Shown here: in pieces, positions 44,374-55,700 of the stretch
How positions within the stretch are numbered: position 1 is the stretch's first letter
Layout: each line of letters begins with the position of its first letter
Assembly: GCF_021130785.1 (NCBI RefSeq)
Contig: NC_060207.1
Span: 8,635,501 to 8,699,500, forward strand
Length of the DNA stretch: 64,000 nucleotides
Source: Homalodisca vitripennis
Lineage: Eukaryota > Arthropoda > Insecta > Hemiptera > Cicadellidae
Direction of reading: 5' to 3'
Notes under the pieces: model-generated
Database searches by the model: none
The model's input: only the letters and a program-made list of their open reading frames with translations
Told to the model about the DNA's origin: nothing
Program-made: the position numbers and the translations under genes

Positions 44374-45510
44374 ACCTTACTTTCTTGCAATTGCAATTCT
44401 CTCACACAGCGAGTACCTTACTTTCTTGCAATTGCATTTCTCTCACACAGCGAGTATCTTACTTTCTTGCAATTACATTTGGCTCACACAATAGGTGCCT
44501 TATTTTCTTGCAATTGCATTTCTCGCACACAGCGAGTACCTTACTTTCTTGCAATTGCATTTCTCTCACACAGCGAGTACCTTTCTTTTCTTGCAATTGC
44601 ATTTCTCTCACACAGCGAGTACCTTACTTTCTTGCAATTGCATTTCTCTCACACAGCGAGTATCTTACTTTCTTGCAATTACATTTGGCTCACACAATAG
44701 GTGCCTTATTTTCTTGCAATTGCATTTCTCTCACACAGCGAGTATCTTACTTTCTTGCAATTACATTTGGCTCACACAATAGGTGCCTTATTTTCTTGCA
44801 ATTGCATTTCTCGCACACAAGTACCTTACCTTCTTGCAATTGCGTTTCTCTCACACAGCGAGTACCTTTCTTTTTTGCAGTTGCAATTCTCTCGCACAGC
44901 GAGTACCTTACTTTCTTGCAATTACATTTGGCTCACACAATAGGTGCCTTATTTTCTTGCAATTGCATTTCTCTCACACAGCGAGTATCTTACTTTCTTG
45001 CAATTACATTTGGCTCACACAATAGGTGCCTTATTTTCTTGCAATTGCATTTCTCGCACACAGCGAGTACCTTACCTTCTTGCAATTGCGTTTCTCTCAC
45101 ACAGCGAGTACCTTTCTTTTTTGCAGTTGCAATTCTCTCGCACAGCGAGTACCTTACTTTCTTGCAATTGCAATTCTCTCACACAGCAAGTACCTTAATT
45201 TCTTGCAATTGCATTTCTCTCACACAGCAAGTACCTTACTTTCTTGCAATTGCAATTCTCTCACACAGCGAGTGCCTTACTTTCTTGCAATTGTATTTCT
45301 CTCACATAACAAGTACCTTACTTTCTTGCAATTGCAATTCTCTCACACAGCGAGTACCTTAATTTCTTGCAATTGCAATTCTCTCACACAGCAAGTACCT
45401 TACTTTCTTGCAATTGCAATTCTCTCACACAGCGAGTGCCTTACTTTCTTGCAATTGCATTCCTCTCACACAACAAGTACCTTACTTTTATGCAATTGCA
45501 TTTCCCTGTT
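44374..45510. repeat. 41-bp minisatellite array, about 28 copies
   Basis: The unit is TTACTTTCTTGCAATTGCAT followed by TTCTCTCACACAGCGAGTACC (41 bp), with variants such as ACATTTGGCTCACACAATAGGTGCC. The ordinary and variant units alternate in places, giving 82-bp and longer periods. The unit has no stop in any of the three plus-strand phases, so successive copies are read in three phases and give an apparent frame of 362 codons (44274-45362). Its product is a 41-residue super-repeat rich in Leu, Ser, Thr and Cys. I consider it an artefact of stop-free repeats. Confidence 0.97.
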
Positions 45511-46660
45511 CTGACTGTTTTACTCTCCTGCCTTTTGAGGCTCTGATAATACTCGTAATATTTTTTAGATTCCTTAAATATACGTGATAATAAGATTACC
45601 ATTTGTGTAATATATACATTTTATCGTCTAGCAATTTGCCTTATAAACACAATCCGAAATTTACTTAGACGTATAGAAAGATTTCGCATACGAGAAAAAA
45701 AATTATAAGCTGCAATAGTTTATAAGATGGAGGTTGAAATGGAAAGGTATCAAAGGGATTATATATAATTATTGTTTTTCTCATATAGCATTTGTCTTAG
45801 CTTGAAACGCTTAAAATCGACCATCGACACACACAACTAATAGTTAATCACACTCACACAACACTATAAAGAATCAGATAGTTGGTCTGAACTTAAAAAA
45901 TATTAAAACGAAAAAATACGTTTCCATATAATACATTTATTTAGTTCAATATTGTTCATATCCTTGGAGCATAAAATTAAACAAATTAAAGTTTAAGTTG
46001 TTAGTAACAGTTTCTTCATAAACTACATATAATAATATACAGATGGAAACTATCATGAAAACGACCGGTTGTGAAACTATGAATAAAAGTTTATGTTGAC
46101 TGCCAAGCTGAAAACCTTGGCCTGAATTCGCACGCCAAATTAGTGTTAGGAATCAGTTCCCGCCTGGTTGAGGAAGTTATAAGTTAAAACGCTGTTGAAA
46201 GGAGCTCTTCTCACGAAGAGATCAGTGACAGAGGGACCGGCACGCAACCACAAGCGCCGCCGGTGTGTAGTCTGCATATCTTAATATATACAAATGAGAA
46301 TTGTTCGTGAAATACTACGTAGCGGTACAGTTGTTTTATCGACAGGACTAAATTTTGCTGTTATAAATATGAGTTTCATACAATATGGTAAATTATTATA
46401 TTACCGTTCTTCAAAAGTAATGGAAGTAATAAAGCGTTTTTAAATTATTATGCCTATTAGGGATACTCCAGGCGACGAGAGCCAACTTGCAATGCATTAG
46501 CACAAAATTTCATTTTTATTCGAATCAATAAAGAAATTTCCCCTGAAAAAGAAGGTGACCGTCAGCCACTCTAGTTCTCTTTGAGGTCTAAATGCGAGGG
46601 CATCAAAATTGATAAAAATATGAAATTATAGTTTTTCTCCGATCACATTTAGTTTGACGA
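45511..46660. other. AT-rich stretch with one GC-richer patch
   Basis: No supported gene. At 46120-46270 composition rises (GGACCGGCACGCAACC, then AAGCGCCGCCGGTGTG) and contains a small hairpin CTCTTCTCACGAAGAG. The patch is short and carries no sustained frame. Confidence 0.45.
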
Positions 46661-46668
46661 AGTAAAAA

Positions 46669-47258
46669 CAGAGGCGGATTTGAAGATTTGCCGCCCTGGG
46701 CTAGGCACAATTTGCCGCCCTCCACCTCCTCCCCACCAACCATGTAGGCTTTTGGTACCGCTGTGACGTCGGCGGCAGCTAGGCGGCCACGCTAAGCTTG
46801 TAATGAAACTGAAATAAAATAGCTTGAATTGCTAACATTGAAGTTACTCCTCCTATAGTTGCAGTTATTGTTTTTACCATAAAATATGAGATGTCACAAT
46901 ATTTATCAACTGGAAAATTAGTAAAAAATCATGAAAAGAAAGTAGAAAAACTTCTGTTAGATTAAGGACAATCAGATTAAAAGATATATTTAGGAATTAC
47001 AATAAAATAACTTGACTCTGATTTTAATAACACTTAGATTTAGGATTTAGGTAATCTGAAATGTATTAATGTATGAATTGTTTAAACAGCTCTAATTTAC
47101 AAATTTACCAACGTTTACAAATGTATTACAAGTAATTTTTTCACACATTTTTTACTTTTAAAATAATTTATTTTTTACTTTTTTACCAAAATTTGCCGCC
47201 CTCTGAATTCTGCTGCCCTGGGCTATAGCCATTCAGCCCACATGTAAATCCAGCCCTG
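46669..47258. mobile_element. Non-autonomous hAT-type element
   Basis: The left end begins CAGAGGCGGATTT and continues with TTGCCGCCCTGGGCTAGGC. Read inward, the right end begins CAGGGCTGGATTT and continues with GGCTATAGCCCAGGGCAGC and AGAGGGCGGCAAATTT. The ends are imperfect inverted repeats of the CAGNGGCGGATT form seen in hAT elements. The flanks AGTAAAAA (46661-46668) and AGTGAAAA (47259-47266) match at 7 of 8 bases, fitting the 8-bp target duplication of the superfamily. The 590-bp interior is AT-rich with no transposase frame, so it would need a transposase supplied in trans. Confidence 0.8.
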
Positions 47259-47266
47259 AGTGAAAA

Positions 47267-48090
47267 ACCAATCGCTAACTCACGTAAATAAATGTTAAAC
47301 TAGCGTGTACTAATTATATAACTATACAGAGTCAACTGTCAGTCTCGTTATCCAGTTGTCTGAAGCTGATATAACTATAATTTACTTGTTTGAGGGTCGG
47401 TTATAATCGTATTAAGCTATGAAAATAAAATCTGAACAAAAAATGATCGTTTCGTATTTTTAACCCTTTTGATACCCTTCCATTTTGATCTCCGCCAAAA
47501 TTTGCAGACAGACGATCAATTTATTTCTTAGGACAAACAGGTTGTGCGCTCTTACCAAACAGATTTGCTCTCCGCTCTTAGACTACTAGTCTGCCCCAAT
47601 TTTTTTAGTAACACCCACAATTCTATTGTGTTAATAGATGAATCAATTAATTTGCTGTAATGGCATCGCAATCATTGTCTCCAAACAAAGGCGACGTGAC
47701 AATAGCTAGCAGTTGGGATACGTTCAAGCAAGGGACATGTGAGGACAATACTCATATGAGGTGATTGCATTGCCCGTGTCAAAGGGAGACATAACACTTG
47801 ACCCTGTTTGGCGACGGTTAACATGCATAGGCTTCAAAAGCTTATTTGTTTTACAGCTTAACCGATGGCTTCTTTTAATCCGAAAACGTGTCGAAAAGAA
47901 TTGGTACATTTTGGCAGCAAGGGTTTTGAAATTGTTAACTTTTACAATTACTTGATTTTTCTTAAAATTTAAACGCACACAAAGCAAAAAATCATTGTGA
48001 ATTAGGGATGTTACAGTTTCTATCGGCTAAGCGTTCTCGAAGCAAAAAACTCATGGGTTGTTAAAATTTGTCTTTTGCTTGTCTTCATCT
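47267..48090. other. Non-coding stretch
   Basis: Overlapping frames at 47724-47987 (minus) and 47761-47955 (plus) occur in a less AT-rich patch but have no recognisable content. The rest is AT-rich. Confidence 0.4.
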
Positions 48091-48245
48091 ACACCCACAG
48101 GATATCTCGACAACTAATTGAGTAATAGACTCGGAATATTCCATGCAACTGAATTTCTACACAGGTAAGGTCGAGATCGTTGATGGGGAATGCGATATGG
48201 CTGAGCGTTATTGAAGCCTAAGGGAGATATCTAGAGAACTAATTC
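48091..48245 (+). repeat. Dispersed repeat family member
   Basis: CACAGGATATCTCGACAAC, then CTGAATTTCTACACAGG, then TCGAGATCGTTGATGGGG, then GATATGGCTGAGCGTTA. All landmarks of the family occur in order. Confidence 0.65.
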
Positions 48246-49590
48246 GGCTTAACATTTAAAAATTACACAATTTTTTATTTATAAAAAGGAGCCACGATGT
48301 ATCTCAATCAAATACATTATTTTGGATTATGCTATACATTGTTACGTGACATATGGTCTGGTGTACTGTCATTTCAATATAGGTGATCTTTTTTCAGAAG
48401 AAGAGATGAACTTAAATTGAAAAATACTATAAGTGCATTGCTTTTACTCTAGTAATACAACATAATGGTACTCCGAGAATAAATATATAACTCTTTGATC
48501 TAGTATGAGTCAAAAACCACGCAATAAATATATTAATATGAATACATATGTTAAATAAAAAATTAAGAAACAAATTCTGACGGTACAAGGTGTAGTACTT
48601 AAGTAAATAAATCAAAGCAACCTATTGTAAAGCTACTTTAATCCAAGCAAGTAATGGGTGACTACCAGTTTGTGATAAATACAGCGTATTGTTATCATTA
48701 TAAGGATATTAGATTATAATGTATAATATTAAACAAAATTAGTTCTTGAAATTTAGTAAATAACAAATATTACATGTGAGCGGTATTTAATGTGAACGAG
48801 AAAAGGGGGAAGTTTTTTTCTGAAGTAAGTAGCAAAGATAGAGGTCCTTCCCTTTTTTTGCAAATTATAAGGAATTATTACAACAGGGCTACATCTGGTA
48901 GCCCATAATAAGAATCTTGATATTGGGGCTCATATACTAAGGGCACTGGTACGTAGGGATTTAATGTTTTCTCAATTACAATCATTGACATTTGAGATTC
49001 TTCAGTTCATCAAACAATTCTCAAATTGAATTCCAAAACGAATCATTGAATGTGGAAATACAGGTTTCCCCTACGACTTTTATTTATCCGAGGTGAAGTT
49101 CAGAGGCTTTCATCGTCCAAGACAAAGTTATAGTTACACACCCATTGTAAACTCCGAATGTTAGACCCACAAGGTAGTGAAACTAGATGGTTCGTGATGG
49201 CAGTTTATGCAAGTGACCTCCGTAGCCCCGATTATAGCCTTGGGATTTTCGGTGCAAAACTAAATGTCCCTTCCAGCACTTGTTGACGGTGGTAATGTTC
49301 TGTAATAATACAGTCAGGTGGGATTCAAGATTTGATCATCTTCAACTGATAATCTTACAGTTCTATAACGAGCTCTTAACATTTGTTTCAGGCTAAGCTT
49401 TTGGATCTTGGAACGAAAGATTTGCAGGATTTCCAACAATGATGATTGTGAATGGATGCCCTACAGAGAATTCTGCTTTTAAAGAAGATTCTCCCAATCC
49501 TAATTTTTGATGGTTTACGACTTGGACTTCAACTTGAACTTGAAAGTTTTCGAAGATGCGGTTTTTCCGGAGTGTTCGACGTTTTGGACT

Positions 49591-49594
<4 letters not shown>
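48246..49594. other. AT-rich non-coding stretch
   Basis: No supported gene. Near 49390-49590 composition is less AT-rich and short frames on both strands run into the (TA)n tract. I reject them. Confidence 0.45.

Positions 49595-49650
<56 letters not shown>
49595..49650. repeat. (TA)n microsatellite
   Basis: Uninterrupted TA units ending directly at the first copy of the tRNA-headed repeat. Confidence 0.98.
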
Positions 49651-49652
<2 letters not shown>

Positions 49653-49760
49653 CAATAAGTGCTACCATTACACCACAGAGCCCTCACTTTTTATGTTTAT
49701 TGAAATAAATTAAATTCGGCTATTGCCATTTATACAAATTTAATGAATGTAAATAGAAGT
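49651..49760 (+). repeat. tRNA-headed repeat, copy 1: inverted partial head plus tail
   Basis: Segment 49658-49690 (GTGCTACCATTACACCACAG, then AGCCCTCAC) is the reverse complement of the first 30 bases of the tRNA-like head of copy 2. It is joined to TTTATTGAAATAAATTAAAT, then TCGGCTATTGCCATTTATAC, then AAATTTAATGAATGTA (about 49697-49752), which is the forward tail of copy 2. So head and tail are in opposite relative orientation to copy 2. Confidence 0.8.
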
Positions 49761-49845
49761 CATTTGACAGGTATTTGGTCTTCCGATCATATGTTAGTTT
49801 GGTTATTTAAACACATATGTGAAAGAAACGGCCAAATACAAAATA

Positions 49846-50007
49846 ATTGAATCGTAAAAAGTGAGGGCTCTGTGGTGTAATGGTAGCACATTCACCCGGC
49901 AAGTGAGAGATCCGGGTTCGAGTCCCGGCGGAGAAAGTACTTTTTGCGATTCAATGTTTATTGAAATAAATTAAATTCGGCTATTGCCATTTATACAAAT
50001 TTAATGA

Positions 50008-50010
<3 letters not shown>
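49846..50010 (+). repeat. tRNA-headed repeat (SINE-like), copy 2
   Basis: A 76-nt tRNA-like head (49863-49938) is bracketed by inverted arms ATTGAATCGTAAAAAGT (49846-49862) and ACTTTTTGCGATTCAAT (49939-49955), matching at 16 of 17 positions. A tail of about 58 nt identical to copy 1 follows and then runs into (TA)n at 50011. A tRNA head with pol III boxes, a short unique body and a simple-repeat tail is the plan of a SINE. Confidence 0.7.
49863..49938 (+). tRNA. tRNA-like head, probably pseudo-tRNA
   Basis: The D arm GTGTAATGGTAGCAC, the anticodon arm TTCACCCGGCAAGTGAG and the T arm CCGGGTTCGAGTCCCGG are present with good stems. The B box GGTTCGAGTCC fits the pol III consensus and the A-box region is TGGTGTAATGG. 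The acceptor stem pairs at only 5 of 7 positions (CTCTG with CGGAG, then two mismatches). The anticodon loop CCGGCAA would give GGC with C instead of U at position 33. These defects make a functional tRNA unlikely. Confidence 0.6.

Positions 50011-50050
<40 letters not shown>
50011..50050. repeat. (TA)n tract at the 3' end of the tRNA-headed repeat
   Basis: About 20 TA units directly following the repeat tail AATGAATG, so they are likely part of the element's simple-repeat tail. Confidence 0.95.
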
Positions 50051-50054
<4 letters not shown>

Positions 50055-52715
50055 GAAGAGATGGGTACTTTTTGTAACGTTTACTCTACTTAGGCATGTC
50101 TGGGCCGTCTGTTACTAAAATGCATCTAGTAATCCTAGTACGCTTCTAAAGGGTGCTAATCCTACATGTATTGAAAAAATTGGACTGCAATAATGGTTAT
50201 TGTTTCCCAGTGATTCTTTCTGAAAACTCCCCACTCAAAAAAGGCCTCCAGCGACTGATTTTGTTAGAGGCTATGAGTTTATTGTTCCAGAACATGGGGG
50301 CGATTGATTTGTTTTTAATGGGATTAATGAATACACTGTCTTGACAGCTGATACAACACAAATTTACAATATACTACATGTCAGTAACTCGTGACATGCA
50401 TAGATACATCGAATTACAGCAACACTTGTTTTGCATAATCATCCTAGTAAGTTAGTTGTTATCTTTATTTATTATTTAAATACTGTCTTTAAACGGCATT
50501 AAAATAATCTGTATCTAAAAAATTAAAACTGTTTCTCTTAAATATGATTGAAAACGTACCATAACATAAGAAAAGTTATATTAAATTGTAACTTTTTAAT
50601 TTATGAGCTACGACATAGTTCTTAGTTTTGGGAGGACAAATACAATGTGTAAAATGGCACCTGCTAAATGTTTTGAAAGTGGATATTTATATCTCAGCTA
50701 CAAAACGTATCAGAACAGACGTTGTTATAGTTTTAGTTGTTTTATACTTTTAGTTGTCTTTCCTGTCAACAACAATATCAGTTAAGTATTGTTTTTCTAT
50801 TTATGGTGAAACTTCAAAACATGTGATGTACAACGGTTTGAGATCATTATCGGAACAAAAAAATTAACACAGGTGAAATTCTGTAAGAAATTAAAACCTA
50901 CTATAAGCAACCAAACTAAGAATAATTACTTTTGACGTTTAAATTGATCGAGTATCCGAGTAACCCAGATCCGTCAATTAAGTTTCAGTTTCGCTGTCCT
51001 TTATGCACATGTTAATTTAAAAAAAGATTAAATAGTTAGTCTCAGTTATTCAGTGAAATTTCCCTGTAACAGTATCAATATTGACGGAAAATTATAGGTC
51101 TAGATAGTATCGATTGTGGCGACTTAGGCCACTTAGAGCAAACAGAGTGTGAGTATATGAGTTGAAATACTGCTTTTGTAAGGAATTATGTGATTATACA
51201 TGTTTTAATACATGAATGACTAATAAAATCAACTTAAAACGTAAGTAATTAACAAGTATAAAATAGTGGCTAAATGAATACAAGACTTCCTTAAAAAATT
51301 ATTGATCGAGTAAAAGAATAGTAATTCTTACACTAAATCCATGTCACAAAATTGTATTTACTACATAATTATCAATTAGCGCCCACAGCCTATATATAGT
51401 CAGTATAGACCTCTTGTAGTCAGTAAGAGGACTTAGATAGATTACACAATAGTAGTAGTCAGGCTTTTTCGTGTTATTTTTCAAATGTTTTTATTTTCCA
51501 ACAATTGTGATATTATTATTTAATCTTTTTAAAAACTATTTTTTTATGTCTGGAATTAATCTTTATAGTCGGTTTTATTAAAATAATGACAAAACTTTGT
51601 AGACCGCAATTTTAAAACGATATTTTTTGTATTTTTGCAGAAAGTTACATTCCTGTAAGACATACAAACATGTAAAATCAACAAGGCGTAACATAAACCG
51701 TATCTGAGTTAGTTTTTTTTATTTTAAGAGCACAGACAGATAGACAGTGGTCAAAGCGAAATAGTCAATATCAATATTTTATTGAAATATTTCTCCTAAT
51801 AACCCATACCCTAAAAACATTTCCACTGTACATTTAGTACATCAGGCTTATACAAATATCACAAAATGTAATATTATTACATTTGAATATAGAAATCAGT
51901 TTCATTAAGACTGGCACATAAGTATGACAACGTAAAGATAACAATATTTACTAATATAATTGTTTCATCACTTATTAGTTTTAAAGTGAGTATTGGACTT
52001 GACTGGAAGTCTACTGTGTTTCAAGTCTGTGACCAATGACTGCCTTGTCTAACTGACTTTTGGTCTCAAAATTATATAAAACACTCTTTTTTAGCATTTA
52101 AATCCATTAAGTAAGGATTTTTATTTTCAGTTGTCTGTCCGCAGAACATTCAGAGAATTTTATTACCAATAAATAGACTATAAATTTCATATGCAATTTC
52201 AAAGAAGCCTGTAACGTGACATTTGAACTGACGTATTGCTATTTTGTTTTTATTTATAAAAAAAAGTTAGAACACATAATATTATCACAATTATGATATA
52301 CCTCTTCATTTGTCTAACGACAGTTAAATTCCATTGTTAGCTTTTCAATATATGAGTTATTACAATCAACAAACAAAAATATGAATAATACTCAACTCTC
52401 GCAATGAGTAATTTATAATTATATTTAACTAAATGGAATTATCATAACTCATTATTTAAACTTTCAGGAAAAATATTATGAGATTTAAATTTTCTCATTA
52501 AAATTACTGTAGATAAAATTGCAAAATAAAATGACATGCTTTGACCAACAAAACAAACATATAACACTATCTGTAATAATCGCCGTAATATTTCAGCTGT
52601 GGAAAATGATAATTGGAAAAAGCAGCTTTGTGTAAAAGGACAAATCCTGGAGGGTCGAGTTTATAGGGTGATTAGAACAACACGCAAGCCGTACTGATAT
52701 AATCAGACGCCCTGA
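50051..52715. other. AT-rich stretch without recognised genes
   Basis: Short frames at 50153-50344 and 50603-50785 show no domain. A core-promoter-like arrangement at 51391-51425 is listed separately. Near 51735 and 52130 short CAGACAGATAGACAG and TGTCTGTCCGCAG phrases recall the dispersed family. Confidence 0.45.
51391..51430 (+). promoter_or_regulatory. TATA plus initiator arrangement, candidate core promoter
   Basis: TATATATAG starts at 51391 and TCAGTA lies at 51420-51425, placing the A of the initiator 31 bases downstream of the TATA start, the usual spacing in arthropod core promoters. CTCTT at 51411 and AAGAG at 51425 form a stem around the start. An earlier TCAGTA at 51400 lies too close to the TATA. 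No gene is recognised downstream, and TATA strings are common in this DNA. Confidence 0.2.
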
Positions 52716-52739
52716 CCTTGTGCATGGTCTGCCACCGCC

Positions 52740-55700
52740 AACGTATTGATTGTACCGCTGTTATATTGACGTGTCTCACCGGCTTTAGACGTATTGCGTA
52801 TAGACAAATGCGAGCTGAACAATGGGCTCAATATAATGTTCCTTCACAAACTTATTTATTTTACCGCCGTTATATTGACGTGTCTCACAGGCTTTAGACG
52901 TATTGCGTATAGACAAATGTGAGCTGAACAATGGGCTCAATATGATGTTCTTTCACTAACTTATTTATTGTACCGCTGTTATACTGACGTGTCTCACAGG
53001 CTTTAGACGTACAGTATTGCGTATAGACAAATGTGAGCTGAACAATGGGCTCAATATGATGTTCTTTCACAAACTTATTTATTGTACCGCTGTTATACTG
53101 ACGTGTCTCACAGGCTTTAGACGTACAGTATTGCGTATAGACAAATGCGAGCTGAACAATGGGCTCAATGTGATGTTCTTTCACAAACTTATTTATTGTA
53201 CCGCTGTTATACTGACGTGTCTCACAGGCTTTAGACGTACAGTATTGCGTATAGACAAATGTGAGCTGAACAATGGGCTCAATATGATGTTCTTTCACAA
53301 ACTTATTTATTGTAGTACCGCAGTTATATTGACGTGTCTCACAGGCTTTAGACGACGTATTGCGTATAGACAAATGCGAGCTGAACAATGGGCTCAATAT
53401 GATGTTCTTTCACAAACTTATTTATTGTAGTACCGCTGTTATACTGACGTGTCTCACAGGCTTTAGACGTACAGTATTGCGTATAGACAAATGTGAGCTG
53501 AACCATGGGCTCAATATGATGTTCCTTCACAAACTTATTTATTGTAGTACCGCAGTTATATTGACGTGTCTCACAGGCTTTAGACGTATTGCGTATAGAC
53601 AAATGTGAGCTGAACCATGGGCTCAATATGATGTTCCTTCACAAACTTATTTATTGTAGTACCGCAGTTATATTGACGTGTCTCACAGGCTTTAGACGTA
53701 TTGTGTATAGAAAAATGCGAGCTGAACAATGGGCTCAATATGATGTTCTTTCACAAACTTATTTATTGTACCGCTGTTATACTGACGTGTCTCACAGGCT
53801 TTAGACGTACAGTATTGCGTATAGACAAATGTGAGCTGAACAATGGGCTCAATATGATGTTCTTTCACAAACTTATTTATTGTAGTACCGCTGTTATACT
53901 GACGTGTCTCACAGGCTTTAGACGTACGTATTGCGTATAGACAAATGTGAGCTGAACAATGGGCTCAATATGATGTTCTTTCACAAACTTATTTATTCTA
54001 CCGCTGTTATACTGACGTGTCTCACAGGCTTTAGACGTATTGTGTATAGAAAAATGCGAGCTGAACAATGGGCTCAATATGATGTTCCTTTCACAAACTT
54101 ATTTATTGTACCGCTGTTATTGACTGACGTGTCTCACACAGGCTTTAGACGTATTGCGTATAGACAAATGTGAGCTGAACAATGGGCTCAATATGATGTT
54201 CTTTCACAAACTTATTTATTGTCTAACCGCTGTTATACTGACGTGTCTCACAGGCTTTAGACGTAGTATTGCGTATAGACAAATGTGAGCTGAACAATGG
54301 GCTCAATATGATGTTCTTTCACAACTTATTTATTGTGTACCGCTGTTATTACTGACGTGGTCTCACAGGCTTTAGACGTATTGTGTATAGAAAAATGCGA
54401 GCTGAACAATGGGCTCAATGTGATGTTCTTTCACAAACTTATTTATTTGTAACCGCTGTTATACTGACGTGTTCTCACAGGCTTTAGACGTATTGCGTAT
54501 AGACAAATGTGAGCTGAACAATGGGCTCAATATGATGTTCTTTCACAAACTTATTTATTCTAAACCGCTGTTATACTGACGTGTCTCACAGGCTTTAGAC
54601 GTACAGTATTGTAATAGAAAAAATGCGAGCTGAACAATGGGCTCAATATGATGTTCTTTCACAAACTTATTTATTGTACCGCTGTTATACTGACGTGTCT
54701 CACAGGCTTTAGACGTATTGTGCGTATAGACAAATGTGAGCTGAACAATGGGCTCAATATGATGTTCTTTCACAAACTTATTTATTGTACCCGCTGTTAT
54801 ACTGACGTGTCTCACAGGCTTTAGAACGTATTGCGTATAGACAAATGTGAGCTGAACAATGGGCTCAATATGATGTTCTTTCACAAACTTATTTATTCTA
54901 CCGCTGTTATACTGACGTGTCTCACAGGCTTTAGACGTATTGTGTATAGACAAATTGCGAGCTGAACCAATGGGCTCAATATGATGTTCTTTCACAAACT
55001 TATTTATTGTACCGCTGTTATACTGACGTGTCTCACAGGCTTTAGACGTACAGTATTGCGTATAAGACAAATGTGAGCTGAACAATGGGCTCAATATGAT
55101 GTTCTTTCACAAACTTATTTATTCTACCGCTGTTATACTGACGTGTCTCAACAGGCTTTAGACGTATTGCGTATAGACAAATGTGAGCTGAACAATGGGC
55201 TCAATAGTGATGTTCATTCACAAACTTATTTATTCTACCGCTGTTATACTGACGTGTCTCACAGGCTTTAGACGTATTGTGTATAGAAAATGCGAGCTGA
55301 ACAATGGGCTCAATATGATGTTCTTTCACAAAACTTATTTATTGTACCGCCTGTTATACTGACGTGTCTCACAGGCTTTAGACGTACAGTATTGCGTTAT
55401 AGACAAATGTGAGTCTGAACAATGGGCTCAATATGATGTTCTTTCACAAACTTATTTATTCCTACCGCTGTTATACTGACGTGTCCTCACAGGCTTTAGA
55501 CGTATTGCGTATAGACAAATGTGAGCTGAACAATGGGCTCAATATGATGTTCTTTCACAAACTTATTTAATTCTACCGCTGTTATACTGACGTGTCTCAC
55601 AGGCTTTAGACGTATTGTGTATAGAAAAATGCGAGCTGAACAATGGGCTCAATATGATGTTCTTTCATCACAACTTATTTATTGTACCGCTGTTATACTG

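Noticed and set aside
44274..45362. 362-codon plus-strand frame as a gene
   Set aside because: It is produced by a 41-bp unit without stops in three phases. No domain, splice or promoter evidence supports it.
52894..55094. Frames of 137-179 codons on both strands
   Set aside because: Products of the array of about 111 bp. They are interrupted by indels and encode only the repeat.
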